From positions 1 to 64,000 of the forward strand of contig JBAJFE010000038.1 of assembly GCA_037903355.1 (NCBI GenBank): a DNA stretch of 64,000 nt, in the 5' to 3' direction. The position numbers and the translations under genes are program-made. Positions within the stretch are counted from its first letter, which is position 1. Every line of letters begins with the position of its first letter. The notes beneath the pieces are model-generated. The model was given only the letters and a program-made list of their open reading frames with translations. It did no database searches and had not been told where the DNA came from. This stretch comes from Trichuris trichiura. Taxonomy: Eukaryota > Nematoda > Enoplea > Trichinellida > Trichuridae. Shown here in pieces: positions 61,985-64,000 of this stretch.

Positions 61985-63295
61985 CTTTTAACTTTTCAAG
62001 CAAAAGCATATTTCATAACTTCACCATTCCTGCGATGCTGAAAGGCCTCTGCTAGCCTCAGTCAACTCTCAGTTTGATCGTTACCGTCTTATTAAGTACA
62101 AGAGGACCCCGACTTAGACGCATTTCGTTCAAATGTCGTTCCATACCAAGTCGAAACGCCTAATCGCTGCAGAGATGGCGGCTTGCGATTGGTAGTTTCC
62201 CTAGTGGTCTCTGTTGGTCGCATGTTGGTTCAATGCTGCTACTGATATACGCTTAGGTTTAAGGCTTACGCTAAAATGAAGTTGAACTACACGGTATTGA
62301 ACCGATTTCAGCATAGGTGTTGCGAGACGTCCGCAAGAGAAACGAGTTTACTGAAGATCAGCGCAACGAATACTGAGCGAAGTTTTGTTCGGCTGCGCCA
62401 GCCGCCTTTTTTTTCATTCTCGTAGTGCTCTCGGGTGTGAGCAAATGTTTCCCTACTTTATCTGCAACATTTGATATGCAGGCTAATTCGCAGCTGTGCG
62501 GTAAAGCATCAATGATACATAAATTACTGTACCTGATATGGAAAACCAACGCAGCCGAGGGGTACGGCTCAGTAGGTGATTTGGCCCAATAGGAAAAGAG
62601 AACTTTTACCGTGGGAGGCTTTGGCGGCGAAATGGATACGACGAACTGTAACGAACTCATACTGAGGATTAGAACAGCTTGAATGTGAAATATTCATGCA
62701 GCCTATCTTAACAAAATTAAGCTCATAAATTAGCTCACAGTTGAAAGAAATCACGTCGTACAAGCCTACTTTGTTGTCCAGCAATTCTGTTCGGGATTTA
62801 ATAACATAGAACACTGCATGTGGCAACTATTAATGTACACACATAAGCGAGAGTTCACCCATCCATTCGACATACTCAACTGATATTTGCAAGAAGAGGG
62901 TAATGCTATAGGAACAAGCGGGTGAAGTTCTTTCCCTGCTTGACTCAACAATAGCTGAAAGAGGGCACTCCTGTGATGACTTATAGCGTACCAGGAGTAG
63001 GGTGCATTGCGAAGAGATCAAATTTTGTTTCTTTACTCTTCTTTATTCCTCTGTACATTTCTTTGTAACTAGCAAAAGGATCTGAGTCTGGTGATCAGCT
63101 TTTGCAAATCTCCCGCAATAGCTATCTCCTATATATACTTGCACATAAGTAACAAAATAGAGATTTCGAAACAAATGTGTTCCGCTAGCCCTGTATGAAT
63201 TTTTCTGATCTTTCCAACGGCTGTTTTCTCTGTACTTTAACGGCACAAATGATCTGTGAATTCAAATACGCATTTATTTAAAACGAAGGACCCAA
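61985..63295. other. No gene recognised
   Basis: Short minus-strand frames only (up to about 100 codons) without recognisable motifs or splice context. Confidence 0.4.
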
Positions 63296-63296
63296 C

Positions 63297-63408
<112 letters not shown>

Positions 63409-63937
63409 GCTGTACTTGTTACTATTTAATCTAAAAACGTGAAAAGATTTGGCTACATATTCCTAAATCCGAAATTCCGATGGCTTTGAATGTGCTGTCG
63501 ACGTATGAGTGCTCATTGCTGCAAGCAAACTGACCAGCTCGCCATGTGAAATGAGTAAGTAAACATGCTTGCTCTTTGCTTGCGCATTCCGCGCAGCATG
63601 AAAAACGTGATATGAGTAGTACTGCACAAGTGTTACAGTTTCTCTGAAGTGTCCAATGTTTGTTTCCTAATTAGTTGATGCCTGTGTACAATGTTATTCT
63701 TTCAGCTAACGAAATTCTTTGCGCAAGCAAGGTCAGGCGTGGTGAATCTCGCATAACTGTGATAACTTTTGCGCTATAACAGTAACTGCCGGGTAACCAT
63801 TTACAATTGACATGTATGTAGACTGCCGCGCTGTTTCTCATATTTTTCTGTTTTAATTTTCATGCTGCCCCTCAGTCACGGTCTTTCGCTATCGTGGATG
63901 CCAGTAATTAAACTGTACAAATGTCAAACCTGGGAAT

Positions 63938-64000
63938 GCTTGAGCAAATTGTTAGGAAAAGTGTAGGACAATTTTTCGTATTTTCTGGGACTGCTCATGC
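63938..64000. repeat. Partial foldback-element arm at the window edge
   Basis: TTGAGCAAATTGTTAGGAAA followed by AGTGTAGGACAATTTTTCG matches the left arms at 37.6 kb and 7.5 kb. The rest of the element would lie beyond the window. Confidence 0.5.

Overview
The window is metazoan nuclear DNA. Gene bodies carry many GT-AG introns of about 45-60 bases, and the recognisable genes are animal housekeeping genes: BAG6, TIPRL, an MFSD4-type transporter, CPT2, NDUFAF3, NPRL3 and EMC3. Tiny introns combined with Penelope, mariner, Tigger/pogo and hAT remnants suggest a small ecdysozoan, most likely a nematode (perhaps the Trichuris/Trichinella/Romanomermis side). That assignment is inference, not proof. 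I rebuilt gene models by joining exons at GT..AG sites so that the reading frame and family similarity (from memory) both continue.

Layout. 1-20.7 kb holds no gene I can recognise. It contains dispersed structured repeats, long foldback elements, a GC-rich hAT-like MITE (2.3 kb), a GTC/ATG low-complexity array (10.4 kb), a 41-bp satellite (14.0-14.5 kb) and a tandem duplication (15.6 kb). 20.7-27.1 kb (minus) holds BAG6 followed after 167 bases by TIPRL. 28.7-31.3 kb (minus) holds an MFSD4/NaGLT1-like MFS transporter. 32.7-34.4 kb holds a Penelope endonuclease fragment and a Tigger fragment. 38.8-39.2 kb holds another Penelope fragment. 39.6-41.0 kb (plus) holds an unrecognised four-TM protein. 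42.6-43.9 kb holds a broken Penelope RT.

46.1-60.5 kb is the gene-dense part. CPT2 and NDUFAF3, both mitochondrial, lie head-to-tail on the minus strand. NPRL3 and EMC3 lie head-to-tail on the plus strand. CPT2 and NPRL3 diverge from a 144-base intergenic gap. CPT2 carries one 5.2 kb intron and one 1.4 kb intron with a dead mariner inside, while its other introns are about 50 bases. A tRNA-Lys(CTT) sits at 61.9 kb, and a pure (ATT)n microsatellite of about 108 bases at 63.3 kb.

The most interesting unexplained signal is a dispersed two-hairpin repeat whose first half reads CTGANGA-stem-GAAA, the core order of a hammerhead ribozyme. It occurs at eight or more places on both strands and is also built into the arms of the foldback elements. 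Penelope retroelements are known to carry hammerhead motifs and Penelope fragments are present here, but stem spacing differs from the textbook ribozyme, so catalytic activity is only a hypothesis.
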